In this document: positions 51,237 to 59,647 of the stretch, in pieces | How the letters are laid out: each line of letters opens with the position of its first letter | Position numbering within the stretch: the first letter of the stretch is position 1 | Assembly (NCBI GenBank): GCA_947498985.1 | Contig: CANMMF010000009.1 | Coordinates: 124,001 to 188,000, forward strand | Reading direction: 5' to 3' | DNA from: an uncultured Paracoccaceae bacterium | Lineage (GTDB): Bacteria; Pseudomonadota; Alphaproteobacteria; Rhodobacterales; Rhodobacteraceae | Length of the DNA stretch: 64,000 nt | Program-made: the position numbers and the translations under genes | Notes under the pieces: model-generated | What the model was told of the DNA's origin: nothing | What the model saw: the letters and a program-made list of their open reading frames with translations, nothing else | The model's database searches: none

Positions 51237-52193
51237 TTGACTGCGCTATCGTTGCTTTGTGAGATCATCGAACAGACCCGGCCGGTTGCGGCAAAGTCAT
51301 ACCGCGACGACGTGCGATATGGGGCTTTGCTGGATGCAGGTTTGCTCCGACGCGGTGGCGTCGTACAGTCGGTGCTTTGCGCGAATTGCGACGCGCCGCA
51401 CGATGCGGAAATCCTCTTCGAGCACGAGTCATATGGCCATTATTGTCCCGCATCGAGCTTTCTGAGCGTAGAGCGCGCAGAAATTGTCGCTATGCGCGCC
51501 AACCTTGAGGCGTTGATAGATCAATTGGGTGTCGCGCTTGGTTGTGAACCGGAAAGCAATGCTCAACTCGGTGAGCGGACTTGGCGCATCGGTTTGGTGG
51601 ATGTTCCGGGCGGTCGGGCGGATGTGTACTTTCACCCGCGCCTTCTGAACAGCAATGATCTTAATGACGTTAAGACTGCCTTGCGCGCTGAAATCCGGCG
51701 CGATCATACCCTTGTCATCACCGCCGCCGGGCATTTGAGATATCGCGGCACTGCAACCTGCACGCTGGCCCAGATGGTGCATCTGGAAATGGGGACGGCG
51801 CGCATCCAGCGGCTTGTCAGCGTCGCCGAAGCGGTAGGCGCTCGCCCAAAGCGAACAGGCGGGCGACCGGCCCTTCATCGCGAGCGCGTCTTGGGGTTAC
51901 CTCGCTCAAGATCAAGCATTTGGACCTGGACGAAAAATCGGTCACGCAGAACCCGCGTGAGGTGGCCACCAAGTTCGGCAAGCGGATCGACACGTTGTTT
52001 AGCAAGGAATTTGCCGAGGCCGAAACGCATCTGCGCCAATGGCTCACCAACCTCAACGAGGTGGCGCTCTACGGTCCCGACGACCCGCTCTTTCCCTCCA
52101 CGGCCCTGTCGGCGCAATCAAACAGGGGCTTCACCGCCACCGGCTTCACCCGCGGGCATTGGAAAACCACCGAACCCGTGCGCAAGATCGTAA
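51237..52193 (+). pseudogene. Uncharacterised zinc-ribbon-like protein, 3' end replaced (chimeric ORF)
   Basis: The frame from TTG 51237 (GAGGAT upstream) encodes about 218 residues of an unknown protein. It has a possible zinc ribbon, C-x2-C near residue 46 (VLCANCDAP) with a later cysteine in GHYCP, and a domain ending VHLEMGTARIQRLVSVAEA. After about 51890 the frame stays open to 52193, but only as the wrong frame of an integrase fragment. So its natural C-terminus is missing, and a joint lies near 51890. It pairs with the previous ORF; role unknown (mobile-element or defence cargo is possible). Confidence 0.55.
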
Positions 52194-52408
52194 ACGCGTA
52201 CTTTGACGCCGCCGGTCTGTCGGCATTCGGTCCACACGCCTTCCGCCACATGCTCGCCCGTCACGCCGCAAAACACAGCCAGACAGTAGCCGAGTTCATC
52301 GCCAACGCTCAGAATCTTGGTCACACGGACCCGCTCACCACCCTTCGCAGCTACGGCCAAATCAGTCGCGACGACCAAAGACGGCCGATTACAGGTGAAA
52401 GCGCGTAG
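51896..52408 (+). pseudogene. Tyrosine recombinase (phage/island integrase), C-terminal catalytic fragment
   Basis: In frame from 51896: VTSLKIKHLDLDEKSV (the strand region after the first catalytic Arg, which is missing), LFGPDD-like YGPDDPLFPSTAL, then the H-x-x-R motif PHAFRHMLARH, and LGHTDPLTTLRSYGQIS with the H and nucleophile Tyr. The core-binding domain and first Arg are absent. It ends 115 bp before the 3' end of a tRNA-Ser gene, the normal integration geometry. It is fused out of frame to the preceding unknown gene. Confidence 0.8.
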
Positions 52409-52523
52409 AGAACCGGGCGGGTTAACGCACATCGAACCAACACCAGACGTGGGAACAAATGTGGGAACGCAAGTCGATAGACTTAAGCTTCTGGTTTAAT
52501 TTCAGAAGGATAATAAGATTAAG

Positions 52524-52613
52524 TGGCGGAGAGGAAGGGATTCGAACCCTCGAGACGGTTTCCCGCCTACACACTTTCCAGGCGTGCGCCTTCGACCACT
52601 CGGCCACCTCTCC
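52524..52613 (-). tRNA. tRNA-Ser (anticodon GGA)
   Basis: 90-nt class II tRNA on the minus strand. The acceptor stem is GGAGAGG/CCTCTCC with discriminator G and encoded CCA (52524-52526). The anticodon loop CTGGAAA gives anticodon GGA (plus-strand 52577-52579), with a long variable arm and T-arm GGTTCGAATCC. It reads UCC/UCU serine codons. A truncated integrase lies next to its 3' end, marking it as an island attachment site. Confidence 0.96.
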
Positions 52614-52999
52614 GCCGACGCGTTTAGCAAGGCCGGGCAGGGGGCTGCAAGAGGTATTCGCTGTGCGGTCAAAATGGTCTTGGTCGGGCGCGTGGTCATG
52701 CCACTTTGTTTCGAGCATCGGCTCGGTGTGATCATGGCATGCACAAGCTCTGGGGTTTTGGCGCAAGTGGGCTGCACTCTGGTTTGGTCAAGTGCCGAGT
52801 GCAAACGGGAGCAGGCGTGCAGCTTATGGCAGAGCGTTTTGCTCTGGGCGATCATGGATCGATTTTGAGGAGCCTTCGGCTCTTTTCGGGGGCGGAAGAT
52901 CAGGCATGCACTTGTGTGGCGTCGCGTTGAAATTCCCGCGCTAGCATCGACATGCTCGATGTCGCGGCTCGATTGTCAACGGCTGGTGCGGTGCGTGGC
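52614..52999. other. Intergenic region between tRNA-Ser and an IS3 remnant, nothing recognised
   Basis: About 390 bp. It must contain the tRNA-Ser promoter. No protein frame has family character and I see no RNA fold I can name. It may be decayed sequence. Confidence 0.35.
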
Positions 53000-53790
53000 A
53001 AGTCTCACTGAGATGCCCCTGGTTTCGCGGACATCTGCCTCGTTCAGTTTCTGCTGTCTGATCTCGAAGTCAAACGACGAAAGCACGCCGTTTTTCTGTG
53101 CTCTCGCTTTGGATTGTAGAAGAGTTCGATGTATTCGGACACGTCCTGCCTCGTGGTATCGCATGTCGGAAAGGTCCGTTGCCTGATCCGTTCCCGTTAT
53201 TGGCAAAGAAGAGAAGCTCTCGGCGACGGCGGTGTCGTGACAGTTGCCGCGTCTGCTCTTGGCGGGTCCGGGTTATGCTGGCAGCGATAGGTCTGCCGCG
53301 CGCGGACGGTGAATTGGGAACCCTCGTCTGAGTGGATCATGACCTTACCTGCGGGCGTTCGCCGCCAGAGAGCGATCAACAAAGTCAGCAGGGCCAGCTC
53401 CGGCACCTCGCCGGGAGAAGAGATCGATGACGACGCACAAGTGCAGCCAGCCTTGCCGGGTCTTGATGCAGGTGATGCCGGTGACCCGGCCCTGATCGGG
53501 CTGTGAGGCGCGGAAGTTCTGTTCCGGCTTGTCCTCGGCCCCGATGGCAGATGTGCCGCCGTTCCGCCCGGGACGGCGATTGCAACGGACCTGGGCAGCG
53601 ATCCCGGCCAAAGACGCCAGCCGTGCCACCCGGCTCTCCGAGATGTGCTCACTCTCCGTGCAGATCCTCCGTCAGCTTGCGATCGCCGTAAACCTGCCGG
53701 CCGTCCGCCCGGGCCCGCCGGATCGGCTCGGTCTGTCGCTCATCGACCCGTGCGTGGCGGCTTTACGGTTCCGTATAGCGCCTTGCTAAA
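53000..53790 (-). pseudogene. IS3-family transposase (OrfB) remnant with several frameshifts
   Basis: Reading the minus strand through three frames recovers an OrfB: DRKLTEDLHGESEHISESRV, VARLASLAGIAAQV, RRPGRNGG, then the rve catalytic core TGITCIKTRQGWLHLCVVID (first Asp), KVMIHSDEGSQF (second Asp), an AVAES-like third catalytic region, and the tail NGVLSSFDFEIRQQKLNEA. Frame changes occur near 53420, 53245 and 53200, so it is inactive. It sits between the tRNA-Ser and the capsule genes. OrfA is not seen. Confidence 0.75.
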
Positions 53791-53794
53791 ACCC

Positions 53795-53845
53795 GCATCA
53801 CGTAACGCTGCCTGAAATCAGAAATTTCAACGCGTTACGTGATGC
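53795..53845. repeat. Perfect 14-bp inverted repeat with a nested stem
   Basis: GCATCACGTAACGC (53795-53808) is exactly complementary to 53832-53845. Inside the 23-nt loop, TGAAAT (53813-53818) pairs with ATTTCA (53824-53829). It lies about 30 bp beyond the kpsE stop codon. It could be a terminator-like structure for the capsule genes, a dispersed palindromic repeat or a recombination site. Confidence 0.65.
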
Positions 53846-53874
53846 GCGATCTATCAGGTATTTCGTCAGACGCT

Positions 53875-55572
53875 CTAATTCGCCACTTGCTCGCGCAGGA
53901 TCGAGGCTGTCAGCGACACCATGAGATAGGCACCCGCAAAGATCAGGAACGCCAGGATGGTGTTTTCGAACTTGCGCGGATAGCTGGGATCTTCGGAGGC
54001 CACGGGCACCACCGAGGTGGTCAGGTAGCGGGCCTGGCTGTCGGCGTCGCGGCGGGCCTGCTCCAGCCGTTCGAGCGCGGTTTGCAGCATCATGTCTCGG
54101 GTCGCGAGGTCGGCTTCCGCCAGTTTGATCTGGATGGCCTTTTCGGCCAGCGAATCCTCACCCGTTGTGGCGGTGGTCATGGCGTTGTTGAGCTCGATCA
54201 GCAGCGCTTCGAGACGGCGCACATCGCCTCTCGCGCCATCGACCTTGGCGGCGTTGGGGCGGCGGTTGTCCAGCAGCGCCTGCAATTGCAGCTGCTTTTC
54301 CTGAAGCTGCACCTCGATATTGTTGACCTGCCCGCGCAGGGCGGCGATCCGGCCTTCGGGGTCGATGATCGCGCCTTCCTGCTGCAGCCGCACCAGCGTT
54401 TCCTGCGCCTCGCGGCGGGCCAAATCGGCCTCGATCAACCCTTTTTCGGCATCCTCGACCGCGTTGGAGCGTTTGCGCAGCGACAGGTTGTCGACGCGTT
54501 CCTCGGCATAGCCGATCAGGGCTTCGCTGAACTCCGCGGCAATTTCGGGATCGGCGGCCATGATCTCCATCCGGATGACGCCTTCGGTGGGGTCATACCC
54601 GATCTCGATATTGCGCTTGTAGAGCTTGAAGGCGGCCTCGTTCGAGGGGGAGCTGTCGAGCCGCTGGATCGGGTCGATCCAGTCCTGCGTGAAATGCGCC
54701 TTGAAGCCGACATCCTGATCGAGTCGCAGCATCGCGTCCTTGGACATCAGGTAGGATTGCACCGCGATGGCATCCTGGTTTGTCGCAAACTGGGTGCCGG
54801 AAAAGAGGCTGCCCATGGCGCCGCCCGAGCTCTCGGCCTTGAGGATCAGGAACTCCGACTTGGTGGCGTACATGGGGGTTGCGACGGCGTAGAAGTAATA
54901 GCCCGCGATGAGCGTGGGCAGACCGACGAAAAAGGCCAGCCGCGTCAGCAGCAACGCCACCTTGCGGCGGCGGCGCTTGGTAAGATCTTTCTGGATCTGC
55001 CGGATTTCGGCGGCGCGCCGGTCCGCCGGGCTTTTGGTTTCGGTCGAGGGCAGTTGCTGCTTTTGCACCGGGACGGTTTGCGGCAGCTGCACCTTCTGGC
55101 GTTCGGGCTGCGGCTCCGCCGGTTTGGCCGCATCCTCGCGACCGGCTGTGACGGCGCGCCCCTCGTCGGGCACCACAAGCTCCAGCATGTTTGTGCGCTG
55201 GAACGGGTCGATGCCGCGCGCGCGCAGCAGCCGGACCGCGTCGAAATCCGATGTCGGCGCCAGCCCGTGTTTCTGGGCCACGCGGCGCGCCATGCGCAAT
55301 TGCCGGCCGGTCAGACCTTCACGGCGGATGGCGTCCATGTCGAGCTCGCCCGCGACCTGCGCGGCAGAGCTGACCTCTCCGCTGCGCATCTCGGGACCGG
55401 CGATCTTTTCCGGGCGGGGCGGCGTCTCTGCCGCAGGCCGTTGCGGGGCGGGGGTGCTGCGCGCGGCTTGCGGCGCACGTTCCGCGCCGGGGGCAGGGCG
55501 TGCGGATGCCGCCGCCTCCGCGCTCGCGGACCGCCGGATGCGGAATTTCTTAGCCTTGGGTTTCGTAGTCAT
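53875..55572 (-). CDS. kpsE: Capsule polysaccharide export inner-membrane protein (KpsE/CtrB family) with long cytosolic N-terminus
   Basis: 565 residues. The last about 350 resemble KpsE/BexC/CtrB: TM1 near residue 210 (LLLTRLAFFVGLPTLIAGYY), MYATKSEFLILKAESS, a long periplasmic coiled coil (about 350-500) and a C-terminal TM (FENTILAFLIFAGAYLMVSL). The N-terminal 200 residues are basic, Ala/Pro/Gln-rich and disordered, well beyond the roughly 380 residues of enterobacterial KpsE. It links the ABC exporter to the outer-membrane polysaccharide channel. The ATG at 55570-55572 overlaps the kpsT end by 23 bp. Confidence 0.85.
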   Translation of the reverse strand: MTTKPKAKKFRIRRSASAEAAASARPAPGAERAPQAARSTPAPQRPAAETPPRPEKIAGPEMRSGEVSSAAQVAGELDMDAIRREGLTGRQLRMARRVAQKHGLAPTSDFDAVRLLRARGIDPFQRTNMLELVVPDEGRAVTAGREDAAKPAEPQPERQKVQLPQTVPVQKQQLPSTETKSPADRRAAEIRQIQKDLTKRRRRKVALLLTRLAFFVGLPTLIAGYYFYAVATPMYATKSEFLILKAESSGGAMGSLFSGTQFATNQDAIAVQSYLMSKDAMLRLDQDVGFKAHFTQDWIDPIQRLDSSPSNEAAFKLYKRNIEIGYDPTEGVIRMEIMAADPEIAAEFSEALIGYAEERVDNLSLRKRSNAVEDAEKGLIEADLARREAQETLVRLQQEGAIIDPEGRIAALRGQVNNIEVQLQEKQLQLQALLDNRRPNAAKVDGARGDVRRLEALLIELNNAMTTATTGEDSLAEKAIQIKLAEADLATRDMMLQTALERLEQARRDADSQARYLTTSVVPVASEDPSYPRKFENTILAFLIFAGAYLMVSLTASILREQVAN

Positions 55573-56209
55573 AGAGCTGCTTCGCTTCTTCCAAGGTGTC
55601 AAACATGTGCAGGCGCCCATCCATCAGGACCGCGGCCTTGCGTGCAAATTTCTCCAGGATCTGCGCCTGGTGCGACACGATGATGATCGTCGTGGTGCGC
55701 AACCGTTCGGCCAGTATGTCGCCTGCCTTGCGGTTGAAGTCCATGTCGGTCGAATTCGGCATGCCTTCGTCGATGAGATACATGTCGAAATCGAGCGCCA
55801 GCATCAGCGAAAACGTGAACCGCGCGCGCATGCCCGACGAATAGGTGCCGATGGGCTGGTCGAAATACTCTTCCAGCCCGCAGAGCCAGCGGCAGAAGCT
55901 TTCGACATAGTCCGGATCCAGCCCGTAGAGCCGCGCGATGTAACGGGCGTTTTCGCGCGCCGAGATCTTCGAGACGACGCCGCCCATATAGCCCAGCGGA
56001 AAGGACACGCGGCAATTGCGGCGGATTTCGCCCTCATCGGGTTTTTCCAGTCCGGCCATCATGCGGATCAACGTGGTCTTGCCGGTGCCGTTGGGTGCCA
56101 GGACACCGAGGCTTTCGCCCAGCTCGACACGGAAGGACACCCGGTCAAGGATTACCTTGCGTTGGGTGCCGGTCCAGAAGGACTTGCTAACCATGTCGAA
56201 CTCTAGCAT
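55550..56209 (-). CDS. kpsT: Capsule polysaccharide ABC transporter ATP-binding protein (KpsT/CtrD/BexA)
   Basis: 219 residues, the short length typical of KpsT. Walker A APNGTGKT (38-45), the KpsT-type signature YSSGMRARFTFSLMLALDFD, Walker B MYLIDEGMP and switch His in VSHQ. It energises export of a lipid-linked capsular polysaccharide. It is co-transcribed with kpsE, but no KpsM permease gene is next to it, so the partner must be elsewhere or lost. Confidence 0.92.
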   Translation of the reverse strand: MLEFDMVSKSFWTGTQRKVILDRVSFRVELGESLGVLAPNGTGKTTLIRMMAGLEKPDEGEIRRNCRVSFPLGYMGGVVSKISARENARYIARLYGLDPDYVESFCRWLCGLEEYFDQPIGTYSSGMRARFTFSLMLALDFDMYLIDEGMPNSTDMDFNRKAGDILAERLRTTTIIIVSHQAQILEKFARKAAVLMDGRLHMFDTLEEAKQLYDYETQG

Positions 56210-56550
56210 CGCTATGCCCTGGACTACTCATCTCTCCCAACAGGGAGCGGGTGCCGTGTTAGGTTGCGAATTTGTCCACATTATGGCCCCGTGCGGAAAC
56301 AAAAACAACGCGAGCCCCGGATTATCCGCGGTTCGGCGCAACAATACCCGGGCAAAGACGCAAGTAAGGTTAACGCGGACGGAAATTGCGCCCGGGATGG
56401 TGATTTTGGTTCATTTCCAGCCGGATGGCGCGCGGTCGGGTCTCACCGGGACCGGCCATCGCCGGGTGTCAGCGCCGCGTTCCTGCGCTCGAATACGATA
56501 TCCCGGCAGCGCGCCCGGCCAACCCACCGGGCGCCCGCGCGGCGCCCGAC
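56210..56550. other. Intergenic region upstream of kpsT, no gene seen
   Basis: 341 bp between the kpsT start and the end of the ArsP/YraQ-type permease gene. The half next to kpsT is the AT-richer part and probably carries its promoter. The rest is GC-rich with no recognisable frame. Confidence 0.4.
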
Positions 56551-57573
56551 CTACGCGATGGCCGCCCAGGCGAGCCCCGCCATCACCGATCCGACAAAGG
56601 CAAAGCCCAGATAGGCCGAGAAGACCCGCGGTTTCACCAGGGCCCAGACCGCGATGGCTGCGGGAATGCAGCTGACGCCGCCGGCCAGAACAAAGCTCAT
56701 CGCCGCCCCTTGCGCCATGCCCTGCGCCAGCAGCGCGTCGATCATCGGCACGGCCGCATAGCCGTTGAGATAGGCCGGCGCGCCGATCAGCGCCCCCAGC
56801 AGCACCGGGGTGATGCCGTCTCCGCCCAGCACGCCCGCAATCGCATCGGCCGGTACATAGCGCAGCATGACCGCCTCGATCACATAGGCCAGCGTCAGCC
56901 ATTTCAGCAAGAAGAGCCCGTTATCCAGTGCCGTGTCGCGGAAGGTCTCGCGGCGGTCCGCGCTCTGCCAGAAGGCCCAGACCGGCGCGCCGCTGAACGG
57001 CTTCTTGACCCCGCAGCAGCCGCCGATCTGCGGGCGTTCGCGCAACGGGTCAACAAAGACCGGGGTCCGGGCCAGCACCATGGTGCCAAAGCCGCCGAGC
57101 AGCCCCAGGCCAATGGCGGCCGCCGCCTTGGCCAGCGCAAAATCGAACCCGAGCGTGCCCGCGGTGATGGCGAACATCGCAGGGTCCATCAGTGGCGAGG
57201 CCAGCCAGAACGCCATGACCGCGCTCAGCGGTGCGCCGACCGCGAGAAGCGCTGCGATGAAGGGAATGACCTCGCAGGAACAGAACGGTGCCAGCCCGCC
57301 CAGCAGCGCGGCGAGCACGATCATCCGCAGCTCGCGGCCCTCGAAGGCGCGGGCCAGCAAGGTCTCGGCCCCGGTTGCCTTGAGATAGGCAACCGCAAAG
57401 ACCGCAAACAGGATGAACGGCGCCGTGTGCAGGAGCGCGTTTGCGGCAAAGGTCACGGTGGGCCAGGCTTGCGGCGGGTCGAACAGAGCCACCAGCGCAA
57501 CGATGACGATGCTGGCGAGCCAGGCTCTCGGCACCGAAGGCAGGCGTCTGGCGGGTGTGGTTGTGTCAGCCAT
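56551..57573 (-). CDS. ArsP/YraQ-family permease
   Basis: 340 residues with about eight to ten TMs. The family signatures are GGLAPFCSCEVIPFIAALLA near residue 95 and the second half-repeat LIGAPAYLNGYAAVP and FVLAGGVSCIPAA. A cytoplasmic GGCCGVKK cysteine pair could bind a soft metal or metalloid. Relatives export organoarsenicals (ArsP) or take part in copper/zinc tolerance. ATG at 57571-57573 with GGAGGG upstream, overlapping the end of the ArsR gene by 8 bp, so both are one operon. Confidence 0.85.
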   Translation of the reverse strand: MADTTTPARRLPSVPRAWLASIVIVALVALFDPPQAWPTVTFAANALLHTAPFILFAVFAVAYLKATGAETLLARAFEGRELRMIVLAALLGGLAPFCSCEVIPFIAALLAVGAPLSAVMAFWLASPLMDPAMFAITAGTLGFDFALAKAAAAIGLGLLGGFGTMVLARTPVFVDPLRERPQIGGCCGVKKPFSGAPVWAFWQSADRRETFRDTALDNGLFLLKWLTLAYVIEAVMLRYVPADAIAGVLGGDGITPVLLGALIGAPAYLNGYAAVPMIDALLAQGMAQGAAMSFVLAGGVSCIPAAIAVWALVKPRVFSAYLGFAFVGSVMAGLAWAAIA

Positions 57574-57904
57574 GGGCGTGCCCTCCGTCCGGCGCATCGG
57601 CGCAGCACTGTCGCAAGAGGTAATCCGACAGCGCGCGCACTTCGTCATAGGCAGCGCCGGCGCAGATGATGCTGCGCCCCTGCCGTGCCTGCCGCACCAG
57701 CCCGGCGGTGGTCAGGATCTTGAGGTGATGCGTCAGCGTGGAGCCGGTGATCCCGGTCTTTTCGCCCAGCCCGCCCATGCTCAACCCGTCCGGACCGGCG
57801 CGCACCAGCGCTTCGAGCACGGCAAGGCGTTGTTCGGATCCAAGCGCCGCAAATTTCGACGCGGCGGTAACGGGCGTGAGGGCAGGGGGCGTATTCATTT
57901 TCAT
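57566..57904 (-). CDS. ArsR-family metalloregulator
   Basis: 112 residues. The winged helix is SMGGLGEKTGITGSTLTHHL with wing AGLVRQARQGRSIIC. The C-terminal RQCCADAPDGGHAHG has a Cys pair and two His, a possible metal(loid) site. It probably represses the operon with the permease and releases DNA when a thiophilic metal binds. The promoter region just upstream is very AT-rich with a direct repeat of TAGAAAT (57906-57922), a possible operator. Confidence 0.87.
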   Translation of the reverse strand: MKMNTPPALTPVTAASKFAALGSEQRLAVLEALVRAGPDGLSMGGLGEKTGITGSTLTHHLKILTTAGLVRQARQGRSIICAGAAYDEVRALSDYLLRQCCADAPDGGHAHG

Positions 57905-58013
57905 GATTTTAGAAATATAGAAATCTTCTTACAGCGCAAGCTTTATTTTGAGACCCCTGAAAATGTCACCGGGGCGTTTCCCCACGCTTCGGATTGCCCT
58001 AGCTCCTACCCCC

Positions 58014-58613
58014 ATGGACCAGTTGAAAACCGACCTCAGGGCCTGCCGCTTGTGTGCAGAGCGCTTTGCCGCAACGGCAACGGCGCACCCGCCACGGCCT
58101 GTGGTCTGGTTCCGCCCGCAGGCGCGACTGGTGATTGCCAGTCAGGCGCCGGGCCTGCGCGCGCATGATGCCGGTGTGCCGTTCCACGACCCCTCCGGTG
58201 TGCGCCTGCGGGCGTGGCTGGGGCTGGACGAGCAGGCGTTCTACGACCGGTCCCGCGTCGCCATCGTGCCGATGGGGTTTTGTTTTCCGGGCTATGACGC
58301 CAATGGCTCGGACCTGCCGCCGCCCGCGCTGTGTCGGCAAACCTGGCACGCGGAGATCTTTGCCGGGCTGCCGAATGTGCGGCTGAAGCTGCTGATCGGC
58401 GGTCATGCGCAGCGCTACCATCTCGGCACGCGCGACGGGGTGACAAAGACGGTGCGGCGCTGGCGCGACTTTCTGCCCGACGCGATGCCCTTGCCGCATC
58501 CGTCCTGGCGCAATACCGCTTGGCTCAAGCGCAACCCGTGGTTCGAGACCGACTGCCTGCCGGTGCTGCGCGCCCGTGTCCGAGAGGTGATGGATGACCG
58601 AGACCCCGATTGA
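58014..58613 (+). CDS. Uracil-DNA glycosylase superfamily protein
   Basis: 199 residues. LRACRLCAERF near the N-terminus gives a C-x2-C pair, and later cysteines (GFCFPG, ALCRQTW) could complete a [4Fe-4S] site as in family 4/5 UDGs. Motif A is degenerate (ASQAPGLRAHDAGVPFHDPSG), and PHPSWRN near residue 165 matches the C-terminal HPS motif. So either a divergent uracil-excision enzyme or a related base-sensing protein. I start at the ATG at 58014; the end overlaps the next gene by 20 bp. Confidence 0.75.
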   Translation: MDQLKTDLRACRLCAERFAATATAHPPRPVVWFRPQARLVIASQAPGLRAHDAGVPFHDPSGVRLRAWLGLDEQAFYDRSRVAIVPMGFCFPGYDANGSDLPPPALCRQTWHAEIFAGLPNVRLKLLIGGHAQRYHLGTRDGVTKTVRRWRDFLPDAMPLPHPSWRNTAWLKRNPWFETDCLPVLRARVREVMDDRDPD

Positions 58614-59382
58614 CCGCGCCCATGCCGCGATGCAATCCGCGCCCGAGGATGACACGGCGCGCCTGCGGTTTTACGAACGGCTCGCCGATGCGGAGCTGTT
58701 CATCCTGCTCACCGAAGAGGCGCAGGGCGATGCCATCTCGCCCGAAATCTTCGATCTGCAGGACGAGCGGTTCGTTCTGGGCTTTGATCGCGAGGAGCGG
58801 CTGTCGGCATTTGCGGGTCGCCCGGTGCCATATGCGGCGCTGTCGGGGCGCGCGCTGGCACAGATGATGACGGGGCAGGGGATCGGGCTGGCGCTCAACC
58901 TCGATGTCGCCCCGTCGGCCATCCTGCTGCCAGATGCCGCGCTGGGCTGGCTGGTGGACACGTTGGGGCATGGCCCGTCCGAGGGTGAAGCCCGGCCCGA
59001 ACGCCTGTCCGCCCCGCGCGATATCCCCGAACGGCTGTTGCAGTCGCTGGACACCAAGCTGGCCGCCGCGGCGGGGCTCGCGCGCAAGGCCTATCTCGCG
59101 CATGTGAGCTATGCACATGGCGGGCAGGGCCATCTTCTGGCGCTCACCGGCACGGTCCCCGGCGCCGAGCCCGCCCTGGCGCGCGCCATCAACGAAGCGC
59201 TGGTGTTCTCAGGGCTCGATGCGGGTGCGCTGGACGTGACCTTCCTTGCGGACAGCGATCCGATGACCGCGGAAGTCGCGCGTGTCGCCATTCGCTTCGA
59301 TCTGCCGGAGCCCGAGACCCCGCAGCGCCTGCAACCGCTGGCGCCCGGCATGGATCCCGAAAAACCACCGAAACTGCGCTGA
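58594..59382 (+). CDS. SseB-family protein
   Basis: 262 residues. The N-terminal half (RLADAELFILLTEEA, FDREERLSAFAG, YAALSGRALAQMM) is the SseB domain described for enhanced serine sensitivity protein SseB. The C-terminal half resembles SseB_C. Cytoplasmic, molecular role unknown. Overlaps the UDG-like gene, so co-transcribed with it. Confidence 0.82.
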   Translation: MTETPIDRAHAAMQSAPEDDTARLRFYERLADAELFILLTEEAQGDAISPEIFDLQDERFVLGFDREERLSAFAGRPVPYAALSGRALAQMMTGQGIGLALNLDVAPSAILLPDAALGWLVDTLGHGPSEGEARPERLSAPRDIPERLLQSLDTKLAAAAGLARKAYLAHVSYAHGGQGHLLALTGTVPGAEPALARAINEALVFSGLDAGALDVTFLADSDPMTAEVARVAIRFDLPEPETPQRLQPLAPGMDPEKPPKLR

Positions 59383-59529
59383 ACGCGCGTTTCGTCAGGA
59401 ACCAGGCCCACACAACCGCCCGCAGCTATGAATCAGACCGTATGTCGGGTTCGGAACAGCACAGCTCGCGCGTCCCGCCGCTTCTCTGGTTCTGAAATAC
59501 TGCGGGGGAGTCGCAAGCTTGCTTGTGAC

Positions 59530-59600
59530 GGGGGCAGCGCCCCCTCTTCCGCGCGCGTGTCTCACACGCGCGCGGATCGGATCGCCAACGGCGATCCGAT
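59530..59600. terminator. Tandem hairpins between convergent genes
   Basis: Three consecutive stems: GGGGGC/GCCCCC (59530-59544), a perfect 12-bp stem CCGCGCGCGTGT with 3-nt loop (59549-59575), and a perfect 11-bp stem ATCGGATCGCC with loop AAC (59576-59600). They lie in the 265-bp space between the convergent SseB-like and icd genes. They probably stop transcription from both sides; the sequence looks like a family-specific intergenic repeat. Confidence 0.6.
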
Positions 59601-59647
59601 AATGGCGAACCAGACCCCGGCCTGACCGGACCTCGCGGAATTCAGCC

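Noticed and set aside
53839-55683. 614-residue plus-strand frame opposite kpsE
   Set aside because: Antisense shadow of the coiled-coil KpsE gene.
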